A stretch of 64,000 nucleotides of DNA. Source: Lachnospiraceae bacterium (GTDB lineage Bacteria > Bacillota > Clostridia > Lachnospirales > Lachnospiraceae). The notes below the pieces were generated by a model that was not told the DNA's origin, did no database searches, and saw only the letters and a list, made by a program, of their open reading frames with translations. The stretch is from contig SVDZ01000010.1 in NCBI GenBank assembly GCA_015057625.1, positions 1-64,000 of the forward strand, read 5' to 3'. Below are positions 20,901-26,724 of this stretch, in pieces (within the stretch, counting starts at the first letter, position 1; each line of letters begins with the position of its first letter). The position numbers and the translations under genes were made by a program.

Positions 20901-21342
20901 GTTCATTTACGATTAAATTCTCATTAAGGAAAGTATCTTCAGTAACTACTAATACATCCTGCTCTTTGTAATCCATCGTGTCCTGTGAAACATAATCCGT
21001 TGCATACTCGCCGTAATATCCTGTTAATTTCTGAGAATCACTAGGCGATGTAGTCTCATTATAGTAACCGGTAGTATTGTAGCTTCCTGTCTCACTATAA
21101 TAACTTGTTGTATTATAATTTCCTGTCTCATTGTAGTACCCCGACTCGTAATAGCCTGTCGGAGCAGCCTGGTAATCAGCTCCACTTATCTCCTCTGTAC
21201 TAACAATCGGAGCATTTTTTGGAGTCTCATTCTCCTGTTTTTGGGCAGCAAAAAAAGTAGTATCTCCGCCGACTGTCTGAACGGCAATGGCAGTACATAC
21301 TACTAGCGCTGTAATCCTCCCCCTCAGTTTTCTTAAATGCAT
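8983..21342 (-). CDS. Giant secreted modular surface protein (4119 residues)
   Basis: The start is ATG 21342 with TAAAGGAGAAAGAAG before it. Approximate modules: signal peptide (1-33); Tyr/Asn/Thr/Ser-rich repeats of the type YYNETGNYNTTSYY (60-105); about six diverged beta-solenoid units of about 200 residues (125-1345) built from lines such as LDLNGHKLTVKGD and ILSGDKKQ; a run of fibronectin-III and Ig-like domains (1355-2320); a PKD domain (about 2325-2410); a carboxypeptidase-regulatory-like domain; a long region without recognised family but beta-propeller-like in part; CARDB-like domains (about 3640-3860); an ETT/EET linker (3860-3970); and a BspA-type leucine-rich repeat (about 3985-4119). 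No LPXTG-like signal or C-terminal membrane segment is visible. It is probably an adhesin or glycan-binding scaffold; no catalytic domain was recognised. Confidence 0.8.
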   Translation of the reverse strand: MHLRKLRGRITALVVCTAIAVQTVGGDTTFFAAQKQENETPKNAPIVSTEEISGADYQAAPTGYYESGYYNETGNYNTTSYYSETGSYNTTGYYNETTSPSDSQKLTGYYGEYATDYVSQDTMDYKEQDVLVVTEDTFLNENLIVNELRMEGGSLYISNHRLVVKNDVVIDKGEISVYGGRFECNNLEIKEDGYFYSTSFKSDIVVNGDFIFAPNNSYSHFGGGSLYIKGDLIKSKDTPAGLSFGYSLCIFMCGDKKQTISLDSREKYDNYVTNIIFTNTSEEGVVIDGELLISQYVSDLSKNVSGCIVLPYYTKVDKNYFSGDVRINDELQAHRKLGIGGDLYLSGGSNALGDDFNVEGDLYIDDTEIYLMGYTLNVGGNVNIQGGGINVGNGEIHCEGDFTIENSSEKQGFMRMNDNDGYVFVGGDFNTKASVITNTSPYLLSEYYAGTLEIKGDFNQVGDEGNFFAYDQHKVILSGDKKQTVSFDYDGCRFANLFVDNASEEGIYSSKPINADFIDDNGCRIDDAREGILGWKLEEDTVIDGDFLLRPSTLDLNGHKLTVKGDFLQSLGVVKINGGELVVEGDYYLADKKEETDELGKSSGRLFMNNSEDKVLVKGDLLLNPGKSTEGMLTDGTLEVKGNITYQLADMVENENYYWVYPLLLETSDDFKLVLSGEDEQKIVFLGKYETDDYNKYKVNAVIANLEIKNSNVIIEGGNLQVSESLTEHGNKVDGFIYIAENTKFENNICNSNACIVADKIFSEDIVFRGDLNQFANVTYKGNVEVGGKYCLDVVDWDIEVPSKTDLCGNTMTVQGDMILSYGSIELNGGRINAKSDLLLDYWWDEYDQGLVMNNPDDYVCVDGDLTIHSYAKSSFNNGVIEVKGDLIQEDDPDIIEYGNDVDTSAAFDCKVILSGDTKQRIYTDNPNVTFKVIELKNTSDDGIYLSRAELQADEIIDNGVSIHRPIASVEGWKLEEDTVIDTAVYLKGGVLDLNGYTLTVKGNLYFEDGEIALNGGQLIVNGDFDIATPVFEGKDGAVQLRKSTGVLNSNDPAEKIIVGGSFNMIYGTANLAKSVLEVKGDFNLKNADFIVTDNHTILLSGDSSQKMEFSNYENKICNLEITNTSEEGVSLDKSIMLYVDGNLTDEDSKLHDENVTIKVDSIDSLKTTTCRYNLYIQDEGVLSHDLKVEGYIEMHGNVDVNGHKLEAGRISLSSGILDVNEGRIEVANSFYISYYGILKMMTQKDYVLVNGEFGTSAYNSHEGFLTAGVLEVKGDFNVNRYGKSFAATGDHTTILSGMTPKPLSQYYQNIKIRSSYGNRFAHLVLNKDLSLYYFDSLLYTICDDYYNTIDDHEAPAKVTNISATDIDYDHVELTWDEPDDNIGVTGYEIYRNGVYLTSVKDTSFISTGLLPKTTYSYTIIAYDEMKNKSEESDAFEVTTPKENVKPTKPYITSSKIKTGSSITIIWSASTDNFAVEGYNIYRDGVIIAHVTADTTRYRDDTVKLGTKYSYAISAVDTSDNESELSSPTQVQPEAPYISNYYPYSSRKYGEGTMVLRLYYYNLLEPRGYDVVFEYQEQESDNLEWKEIATIHSKKNTSSFEEESYEWDYSKLEGGKYKIRFRVYDADGYFDEEILDCTLDTDVPEAPKKLSVSSDNGVNSLVWSKSESKDCVRYIIYRSLQADSGYSKIAEVGNNTSYEDKTCEKGKTYFYKISGVDDCNKEGECCQPVSIKVEMDEIPPQVTSIFTVGNEKINANATVMVKASDNLKLNTVSLAYEKGEKWVLIGSKNVTEGSEDVTFTFDTTKIADGVYKFRAIATDKEGNNSEPCYKNITVDNTGISKIVISEVETFATYITLKWNDVPDDDIACFIVEQLKGSQYVEIARSYNTLGVHIKNLTTDTEYSFRVVGYDKIGNRGIPSDVINVSTTKDTTAPLVTSFGPSNRYQTNEIKLAIKTKDDVGVKGVKLAYSYDMAEWNEITTIDLTSAIINYTFAYNFDVTQLKEGNVYIKAEVYDEAGNISNYNGDPVYNQFIIDRTAPNPVENVTHLRAVGYNVVSWDNTNLNDTVLYDIYRSNDGEHFNLLVGNCGRCAYNDSNIVAGVKYTYKVLVKDYAGNTSELSDESIEVKSEDEELVVYAMSPENNAVLNKDTKIQLYTSDNIVIKNAVFMYRKYGSNSAWTYMNEVTIDPENSEISANWEVSNLEDDKYEVEAYLVDEIDRQSNVKTAVYRVDTKGPNKPVLTVSAIGYGAILKWTENSEADFSYYKVYRKTAGEEFKLIDSLEETIYTDKNLEAGKEYLYKVSALDVRGNLTDSDVIKVVPTFEDTQAPVAKASDNMAVRVGDELKLDGSQSKDNVGITEYIWNLGNGDEVKGEHVSYVYHEKGIYDASLTVKDKAGNEDTYTFTVEVRGDDSALLSFKFIGNKKSGNGTYKVNLNYTDVIIEGNGYEEQFMTDMYGNLDVALPEGKYVVKAYNPGYLPKSITINLVGGAEIKQEIELEEGEVLVGELTSRRLTLSELQDLGVDLQDPNNWETHVYVFQYYPQEGKPAEKGEVKLEKGSTVEYKLSDSSQLYIRYDEVGKHKVITKYIVESYLKKMYDIHLEVTNQSPEGGGFDVDETIATLNLPNGLSLLDIKTEQSLEKNFGTVHAQETVDTHWYIKADRAGEYKLSASLTGILQPFGRTLNTEIVASNNLVVEPGEDNTFTDPGFATNPVNYQLKVVDKFNNRIKGAKVTLQYGNKKCESITNLSGVAMLKVNHGDTRIFTLTVEHPDYLRYSEKYQIDVNDLYIGKVILYKEGETPIETGDESPYVEKYKIPLKKVWMDQEDILYKVKTISYLDNSAHSFDFIFGEKIDSYTLTVGNAYNSDVIAKGNANSDELHIDIKAGDINREGKFRLSVKTGDNYETYELNVNVIKSVFKSVKLVGYKNETNILYEQIVIDNGDEHEYTLTGELYPNIEKGKYKFELLENFKLVKKSTDGIFVITPKMFKATGEIDIVVTDKDDKVVCIEELNIIVRNTELLPKSLQFEFDSNTLKFTIPEGAPLVGGRPVQIEMDGLFDKAIPIHPSFAVDGGYDLSFTLRKEIDIFYMGAESELNVGAKIHISPDCKLWTGDFVCSFGVECELPNFYIGPVPVRITLSGSVEQSCFGLILDLSEGSKIKLNDSLAFLIELGIEGYVYVGIDDVITGGFYGSATLGIGVGILPKPVWDKVYLEGKLGVRAEFLKGEYSLEVLNGKLKFIDRENPQDVFYRGNNPKSYSEDDINKLLKDMNNYSQIVENNSEVVTEWLGSKIDSSSDEIQTLQKNVYTGTNPKLISVGDKILLFQNQKYLNESGIKCIRLVYSEYKDGVFSQPIEVAAPENRDQCGFDVYEDGDEVYIVWQEGNREFGVEESMEDISKDFDLKAAKLDTKTGNIVSLGKITNNNTFEALPQIYEENGEVKVVWSENSQGDIFGCKGTNTLYVSELEDNNWRTNKLCENISEISSVGLGKLEDTSYVVYSSADGTFVVDFNTKEKTKISESISNATFGYLEKENVLVFNEGNKLYSITSVNAEKKLLADNIAGVYSYVSNKDGNSSIIYSRMNEAKAQAYVAEYDTKTKQWGNPQPITNQDSYIENITGVYGDEGLILSFFKTNAFIAEDSVVASSDLCFMNVGDYKKIEISDITYDANNIKPGENVSINVEVDNKGLRTIGSDELSVVVTDEYGNVVDSEMVGKEIKAGTTESITVDFKYADVLYAKEYTIEVKYGDISSTKDIYLGYADLSVTSKVLSYREGYQVMAKVENNGIEDADGKVVFFNYQNPGQVLYEQSFASIKRGKSTDIYYTVSEEFYDGSKTVCVGMRVETNETQSNDENDTALAYLIGNKKDDSNGENPEETTTEPETTGETTTVEETTQEVTSEETTVEETTQEVTSEETTTEETTTEKTTTNETTETTTTEVATDKETTTEAQTDKETTKVVETTKVQETTEAEKPSINPGNDNPKHKPVLKKIKGITYRLTKDSKGRQVASVAKLSNKKLKVATIPDKVTIDGVKLKVTSIDKNAFKKAKKLKKVVVGRNILSIESNAFSGCSSLKNIVIKSTKIKKIGKNAFKRINKNATIKVPAKKYKAYKKLLKGLPKTIKIVK

Positions 21343-21459
21343 CTTCTTTCTCCTTTAATTATAATTAATTAAAGTTCCCCATACGCAAACCTTCCCCAGC
21401 ATATTGCTGTAATTGTAACATTGAATATATCTCACCACAACCTGACAAATGTCACTATT

Positions 21460-22692
21460 TTAGCATTTCAACAATTCTTCAAAGGAATGTATTGCGTAAA
21501 TATCCGTCATGCCGGCAATAAAATCAATAATTGCCCTGACATACTGTCCCTCAGTCTCAAGCACTCCGTATATTTTATTATTGTCGCATTTTTCCCAGGC
21601 TTCCTTTGCCCACTCTTTAGTACAGAGTAATTCTTCACTGTAAATGACCAGCCACTTGGCAAAATCTTTGACAAATACTTTATTGTCAAAATGAATCTCA
21701 TCCAAATAATTTACTGTGTCAGAACCGCGGTAATATGACAGAAGACACTCAAACAACTGATTGAGCACCAGCTTCGAATATTCCATAAATGGATTAAGTC
21801 TCTTGTTTCTATAAATGTAATCGTAGTTAAATTTCTTTATATCATCAAGCAACTGCGACATCTCATCACTCAGGCACAATCCCTTTTCAATGCTGCTGTT
21901 TTCACACAAGTTAATTATCATATTGTGCATTATAACTGTGGTGTTGATAACCTTTTCCCTGCTGACCTTCGCCATCTCTTTGAGCATATCCTGATGTGGT
22001 TTATCCAAATATCCCAGTCTGATTGCATCCTCAATATCTCTTCCAAGGTATGCGAACTTGTCGGCAAGTTTCACCACACAACCTTCCCAGGATGCCGCCT
22101 GATACTGTCCGGGACTCTTAAAATCTGACAAATCTATCATCTGCTCGCGTGGCTTAATTCCATTCTGATCCACCTCACCGCAATGTGAAATAATACCGTC
22201 TCTTACCGCGTATGTGAGATTAAGGTTTTTGAGAATCTTCTCATTGTCTTCAAGCAGTTCGATATTATCTACAAAATGAACTCCATTTTTCTCGTGCCAA
22301 AACTTCTCAGCAAAATATTTTTTAGTCCATTCACTTATGACAGTCTCCCCGTGATGTCCAAAGGGCGCATGTCCCAAATCATGGGAAAGGGCAATCGCCT
22401 TTGTAAGTTCTGAATTGAGACCGAGGTAATTTGCAATTGTATCACTTACAGATTCCACATGAGCAACATGCTCAATTCTGGTACATATATGGTCATTTCC
22501 TGCCGCATTAAAAAACACCTGGGTCTTGTGCTTCAATCGTCTGTATGCCAGAGAATGTAAAACTCTGGTGTAATCTCTGCCAAAGGGACTTCTGACATCA
22601 TCCGGCCTTGAGTACATCTCTTTTTCTCTTTTAACAAACTCCTCCCATTTTGGGTTATTTTCTGTCAATGCAACCTGAGAAAATTTCTTCAT
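21460..22692 (-). CDS. dgt: dGTPase-like dNTP triphosphohydrolase (HD domain)
   Basis: The product of about 410 residues hydrolyses dNTPs to nucleosides and triphosphate in its family. The metal-binding HD motif is intact: RIEHVAHV for the first His and SHDLGHAPFGHHGE for the HD pair. SPFGRDYTRVLHSLAYRRLKHKTQVF is the N-terminal family signature, given here only to place it in the dGTPase/deoxyguanosinetriphosphate triphosphohydrolase group. Two ATGs are possible, 22701 and 22692; the second has better spacing to GAAAGGA and is chosen. It starts about 15 bases after the GH20 stop, so the two are probably co-transcribed. Confidence 0.88.
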   Translation of the reverse strand: MKKFSQVALTENNPKWEEFVKREKEMYSRPDDVRSPFGRDYTRVLHSLAYRRLKHKTQVFFNAAGNDHICTRIEHVAHVESVSDTIANYLGLNSELTKAIALSHDLGHAPFGHHGETVISEWTKKYFAEKFWHEKNGVHFVDNIELLEDNEKILKNLNLTYAVRDGIISHCGEVDQNGIKPREQMIDLSDFKSPGQYQAASWEGCVVKLADKFAYLGRDIEDAIRLGYLDKPHQDMLKEMAKVSREKVINTTVIMHNMIINLCENSSIEKGLCLSDEMSQLLDDIKKFNYDYIYRNKRLNPFMEYSKLVLNQLFECLLSYYRGSDTVNYLDEIHFDNKVFVKDFAKWLVIYSEELLCTKEWAKEAWEKCDNNKIYGVLETEGQYVRAIIDFIAGMTDIYAIHSFEELLKC

Positions 22693-22707
22693 TTGCTTCA
22701 TCCTTTC

Positions 22708-24681
22708 CTAGATAGTATCATCTAAATCACAACCACTGATTATTCTCTGCCAGAAATTCTGACCGCAAAGTCGTCTTTTTCTGTCCTCCGGAATATATTG
22801 GTAAAGTAATCTTTTCTCTTCAAGTTCCTCTATTTCTTCTACGTCGCCTTGGGCGAATGCCTGCAGTCTTCTTGAAATACTCATAAGTCTTGTTGCTATA
22901 GCTCCAATCCTTATGTCCAGCAATTCATATCCAAACATTTTACAATCCTGATTCCAGATTTCTTCTCTCTTCAATTTCATTTTCTCCACAAACTCACAAC
23001 ACTCTCTGATGTCATTGTTTGCGATATTTAAAAGAGTTACATTATCCTTCTTGTCGTATGCTTTTTTCATTCTTATTCCCAAGTCCGCCTTTATGGACAA
23101 AACATTCGCAAGCAAAAGATAATATTCAAAAAGTTTTTGCTCTGATTTGTTTCTGGAAAGCGCTTTCTCAAGCCTGTACTTAAGTTCCAAATAGTGAGTT
23201 CTCAGATCATAACCTTGCGTCTGTTTATCAAAAATACCTATTATGGCATCCTGATATAACAAAAACTTGGATGGCGTGTCTGCCCACTGATTGTATTTAT
23301 TGTCAGGATCGATATGGTCAAATAAACCCAGCAAGAGATAATCATCAAGCACTCCGCCAAAGCAATTTGTGAATGCTTTTTCCAAATGTTGTTTGTTTGG
23401 AGATTTCTCCACTTTTCTATCCTGTTTAGCTGTTATTTCACCTCCGCAAAGTCCCTCTAAAATTTCCTCTGCTGTAACAAAGTGTCCGAAACCGTATTCA
23501 GCATACAATGTCATAATCGGATAGCTTGCTTCAATTGGCGTCTCAGAACCATTGTCCAGCCAATGAGTACTGATAACATTCTTAACCCCAATCTTTCTGC
23601 AGACCTCCAATCCATTAATCGAAGCATCCACTGCCTTCTCAAGATTTGGTGCTACTCCGGCCCAAATCCAGCTTCCACCTGCAAAAAATACATTGTCTGA
23701 TATTTCAAGATGAGCTTTCAGATTGTTGCTATATACATTTTCATCATGATGATAATAGTCCCAATATACCAGTCCTAACCCATTAGGTGGCTTTTTCCAA
23801 TTGGCAGTATCAACATCCTTAGGTGTATCGTAATAATAATGAGCTGAATTTGCTGTGATATACATGTCACTCCAAATCATAGGCTTCAAACCCAGTTCCT
23901 TGCATATTTCAAAAACTCTCTCCATATGTTCAGCCATTATTTCATCAGTTTTTCTATAACCGTTCTCGCGGAGATAATTTCCAAGTCCTAAGGCTATGGC
24001 CTCATCCATTCCCAGGTGAATCTGCTTGGTTCTGAATGGTTTACTTGCTGATGTAATCATATCTTTAAGCAGTCTGTAAGTGTCCTCATTTCCCACTTTG
24101 ATTATGTCTCTGTTATCCTGCAGATGGACAAACTCCGGCCACTTTAAAACATTGTGAAGATGGGCCAATGTCTGAATACATGGAATGACCTCAATGCCAA
24201 ACATATATGCATAATCATCCACAGCTTTAAGTTCTGCCTGTGTATATCTTCCACGATATGCTCCAAAATACGGATGTCCCTCTACTTCATAGGTATCCTC
24301 CGTATAGAGCATGAAACTGTCCAGACCCAAAGTAGCCATCTTTCTGATTATTTCCTTTATCTTTGACAGGCGAAGTACCGCGTTTCTCGAACAATCAACC
24401 ATCACTCCATTAGTTTCAAAAATCACATCTTCTGTACTGTCAAATTCTACCTCATCAATATGCTCAAGCAAAAATGAAAGTGCTCTTATAACATGCGCCT
24501 GCTTTGCCGCCTTAATTTCACATTTATTATCCTTCTTATGAACTACAAGCTGATTAGTCTTTCCTATCTCAATATCAACTTCTAAATTCACCCGACTTAC
24601 ATCCAAGTCCTTTTCCTGTTTAAGCCATTCGTCAACAGCTTCTTTTAACTGATTATTATCTCCCCTTACAATTAATTCCAT
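22708..24681 (-). CDS. Cytoplasmic GH20 beta-N-acetylhexosaminidase
   Basis: The 657-residue product has the GH20 catalytic pair in HLGMDEA (His222, Asp226, Glu227); the Asp orients the substrate acetamido group and the Glu is the acid/base. Upstream strands such as GLDSFMLYTEDTYEVEG and the AHLHNVLKWPEF region fit the TIM barrel. No signal peptide is seen, so it should act on imported N-acetylated oligosaccharides, for example chitin or mucin fragments. AAGAGGTAG precedes the ATG. The dGTPase-like gene follows after a few bases. Confidence 0.85.
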   Translation of the reverse strand: MELIVRGDNNQLKEAVDEWLKQEKDLDVSRVNLEVDIEIGKTNQLVVHKKDNKCEIKAAKQAHVIRALSFLLEHIDEVEFDSTEDVIFETNGVMVDCSRNAVLRLSKIKEIIRKMATLGLDSFMLYTEDTYEVEGHPYFGAYRGRYTQAELKAVDDYAYMFGIEVIPCIQTLAHLHNVLKWPEFVHLQDNRDIIKVGNEDTYRLLKDMITSASKPFRTKQIHLGMDEAIALGLGNYLRENGYRKTDEIMAEHMERVFEICKELGLKPMIWSDMYITANSAHYYYDTPKDVDTANWKKPPNGLGLVYWDYYHHDENVYSNNLKAHLEISDNVFFAGGSWIWAGVAPNLEKAVDASINGLEVCRKIGVKNVISTHWLDNGSETPIEASYPIMTLYAEYGFGHFVTAEEILEGLCGGEITAKQDRKVEKSPNKQHLEKAFTNCFGGVLDDYLLLGLFDHIDPDNKYNQWADTPSKFLLYQDAIIGIFDKQTQGYDLRTHYLELKYRLEKALSRNKSEQKLFEYYLLLANVLSIKADLGIRMKKAYDKKDNVTLLNIANNDIRECCEFVEKMKLKREEIWNQDCKMFGYELLDIRIGAIATRLMSISRRLQAFAQGDVEEIEELEEKRLLYQYIPEDRKRRLCGQNFWQRIISGCDLDDTI

Positions 24682-24822
24682 ATTCTACCTCTTAAAGTAT
24701 TGTATTCAATTTTCACACTCAATCCGTCCCTGTATTTATGAAATAATTATAGTATAATTGCACTTCAAATACCATAGAAACTCCGGCTAATGTTACTATA
24801 TGCATCGTCGTGTAAAAAGAAA

Positions 24823-24848
24823 GAAGGGGCTATGTAGGCAGCCCCTTC
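24823..24848 (-). terminator. Terminator of the CBM-only protein gene
   Basis: GAAGGGGCT and AGCCCCTTC form a 9-bp perfect stem. On the minus strand it is followed by TTTCTTTTT. Confidence 0.85.
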
Positions 24849-24886
24849 AATGCTTTATTTTATATCTTTATTGATTGTATTAATTA

Positions 24887-26251
24887 CTATCCTCTTGTGT
24901 ATGTCTGTCCTGTGTATTCCTCACCAATAAGTCTGAGTTCATAGATTGAAGCACCGTACTGTGTTCCTCTCTTGTCTGCTGTAACCTTTACATATCTTGC
25001 AGGTTTTAAGAACCAGTTAACACATTCACCTGGTCTGCTGTTTCCCATAGTAACAGCATCATACCATGTCACACCATCCTGTGACCATGAGATTGTGTAC
25101 TGTGAAGCATATGCATCTTCCCAGAAAATTGTAACTGTTCCAACTAAATAAATCTTTCCAAGATCAACTGTGATGCTCTCACCATTTCTCCATGCTGATG
25201 ACCATCTTGTTGACATATCTCCATCGATTGCATTAGCAGCTGACAACGAAGCATTTTCTTCACTTGAAGCATAAGCTCTTGCTGATGGTAAACTTGCAAG
25301 GTTTGTACCTGATGCAACTGTCTCGCTCTCTGTAGGCGCCTCTGTTGTAACTTCCTCTGTAGGAGCTTCTGTTGTAGCTTCTTCTGATGTTACTTCTGTA
25401 GCTGTTGTGTTTTTAACTTTGATTAATGCAACTCCTGTAGCATAGTGTAATACTACATCGTTTACAGTCTGTGTAAATGCCGAACCATATACAACTGCGC
25501 CTGCACCCTGGATAGCTGCAACGTTTGTTTCATTACCGTTTACTGATACTGATGTTACTGCTGAAGGTACTGTCATATAGATACCTGCTTCTGCAGCAAA
25601 ACCAGGCTGCTGATAATTAACTACGTTAATAACGTTTGAGTGCTGATAGAAAAGGTTTGAGCTGTTTCCAATGCTTTCCCAAACTGTAGCATCAGCTGTT
25701 GTTGTCTCCGGCTGAGCAACTGTTGTCTCTTCTACTGTTGTTGTCTCTTCAACCATCTCAGAACCAATTAACTTAACTTCAAAAATAGAAACTCCGTAGC
25801 TTGTTCCTCTCTGATTTGCTGTAATCTTTACGTATCTTGCAGGCTTGTTGAACATATGAACTGCCTCTCCTGCTCCGTGTGTTCCTGTGATAACAGCATC
25901 GTACCATGTCACATTATCCTGTGACCATGAGATTGTATATCTTGATGCATAAGCTGCTTCCCAAAAAATATCAACTGTTCCAACTGTTTTAACTGAACCG
26001 ATATCAAACATAATCCACTGATTGTCAGCAAATACTGATGACCATCTTGTTGTCATATCACCGTCAGCAGCCTTATCTCCTGTGTATTCAGCATTTTCGT
26101 TGCTTGATGTTGTAACTACTGCATTTGTTGCATAGTTTACAGTTACCATTGTTGCCGCTTCAGTCTTATCAGTTCCTTCAAAAACCATTGGTGAAACAGC
26201 CATTGCCATCGCTAAAACAGATGCCAAAATTGTCTTTGTTGATTTTTTCAT
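24887..26251 (-). CDS. Secreted two-CBM32 (F5/8C discoidin) protein without catalytic domain
   Basis: The 454-residue product has a signal peptide (about residues 1-33) and two discoidin-type modules (about 40-165 and 325-450), each with the DGDM(T/S)TRWSS and ISWSQDxVTWYDA signatures of CBM32. Between them, flanked by Thr/Glu-rich linkers, is a beta-rich segment of about 100 residues (WESIGNSSNLFYQHSN onward) that I cannot assign. No enzyme domain is visible, so it is a free carbohydrate-binding or adhesion protein. AAAGGAG lies before the ATG. It is related to the CBM-only protein at 37554-38513. Confidence 0.85.
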   Translation of the reverse strand: MKKSTKTILASVLAMAMAVSPMVFEGTDKTEAATMVTVNYATNAVVTTSSNENAEYTGDKAADGDMTTRWSSVFADNQWIMFDIGSVKTVGTVDIFWEAAYASRYTISWSQDNVTWYDAVITGTHGAGEAVHMFNKPARYVKITANQRGTSYGVSIFEVKLIGSEMVEETTTVEETTVAQPETTTADATVWESIGNSSNLFYQHSNVINVVNYQQPGFAAEAGIYMTVPSAVTSVSVNGNETNVAAIQGAGAVVYGSAFTQTVNDVVLHYATGVALIKVKNTTATEVTSEEATTEAPTEEVTTEAPTESETVASGTNLASLPSARAYASSEENASLSAANAIDGDMSTRWSSAWRNGESITVDLGKIYLVGTVTIFWEDAYASQYTISWSQDGVTWYDAVTMGNSRPGECVNWFLKPARYVKVTADKRGTQYGASIYELRLIGEEYTGQTYTRG

Positions 26252-26284
26252 CTTTCTTCTCCTTTAAAAAAAACTACATTTTAA

Positions 26285-26306
26285 GAAATTGAACTATTTC
26301 AATTTC
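26285..26306. promoter_or_regulatory. 22-bp dyad operator candidate
   Basis: GAAATTGAA and TTCAATTTC form a perfect 9-bp inverted repeat around CTAT, 34-55 bases upstream of the start codon at 26251. The related half-site TTGAAA recurs in other upstream regions (see findings). Confidence 0.4.
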
Positions 26307-26365
26307 CACCTCATAAAAAACGGATCAAACTCGATAAATCTCTGAATAATATATGTCCCCCATGT

Positions 26366-26380
26366 TCAAAAACGTTTCAA
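26366..26380 (-). promoter_or_regulatory. LacI/CcpA-type site candidate
   Basis: The minus strand reads TTGAAACGTTTTTGA, resembling the central-CG dyads bound by LacI-family regulators. It lies 115 bases upstream of the CBM-only protein gene. Confidence 0.35.
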
Positions 26381-26452
26381 TTTTAATCCAAAAAAATAAT
26401 ACCACAAGTCATTTTAAATAACAACTACTTTTTTACTTCCCATAAACAGTGA

Positions 26453-26480
26453 TAGGAGCCTACTTTTACATAGGCTCCTA
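26453..26480. other. Perfect 10-bp hairpin
   Basis: TAGGAGCCTA and TAGGCTCCTA pair around an 8-base loop. There is no T-run on either side, so it is not a canonical terminator. It may protect or end the upstream GH16 transcript, or belong to a larger structured element. Confidence 0.4.
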
Positions 26481-26485
26481 CTCTC

Positions 26486-26565
26486 ATGAGTTGTATATCT
26501 GTCAGATATCCTTGATATCATAACATTCTCCAACTAACATAGTTGCTAAATTTTTCACAACTCAT
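26486..26565. ncRNA. Candidate three-way-junction structured element
   Basis: An outer 9-bp stem (ATGAGTTGT 26486-26494 with ACAACTCAT 26557-26565) encloses two perfect hairpins, ATATCT-GTC-AGATAT (26495-26509) and CAACTA-ACA-TAGTTG (26531-26545). The layout resembles a small cloverleaf. There is no known family match and the transcribed strand is unknown. Confidence 0.25.
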
Positions 26566-26573
26566 TTTATATA

Positions 26574-26719
26574 TACTTATTGAAAATCAATTTACTTTTC
26601 TTGGACCACAAACATACAGTTCCAATCTCTCGACGATGAAAGGGGTAAAGTAAATGTATCGCAACCAAAATCAGTACTGTACGCATATAAGAGAATCATA
26701 AATCTCTTTTCAATAAGTA
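26574..26719. mobile_element. Candidate 146-bp MITE
   Basis: Ends are TA-CTTATTGAAAA (26574-26586) and TTTTCAATAAG-TA (26707-26719): 11-bp terminal inverted repeats bounded by TA, the duplication left by IS630/mariner-type transposases. A second inverted pair, ATTTACTTT and AAAGTAAAT, lies inside. There is no room for a transposase. It abuts the stop codon of the GH16 gene. Confidence 0.35.
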
Positions 26720-26724
26720 CTAAT

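Noticed and set aside
22692..22701. Alternative upstream ATG for the dGTPase-like gene
   Set aside because: Both ATGs are possible; the upstream one sits directly on the GAAAGG ribosome site, so the second was preferred.
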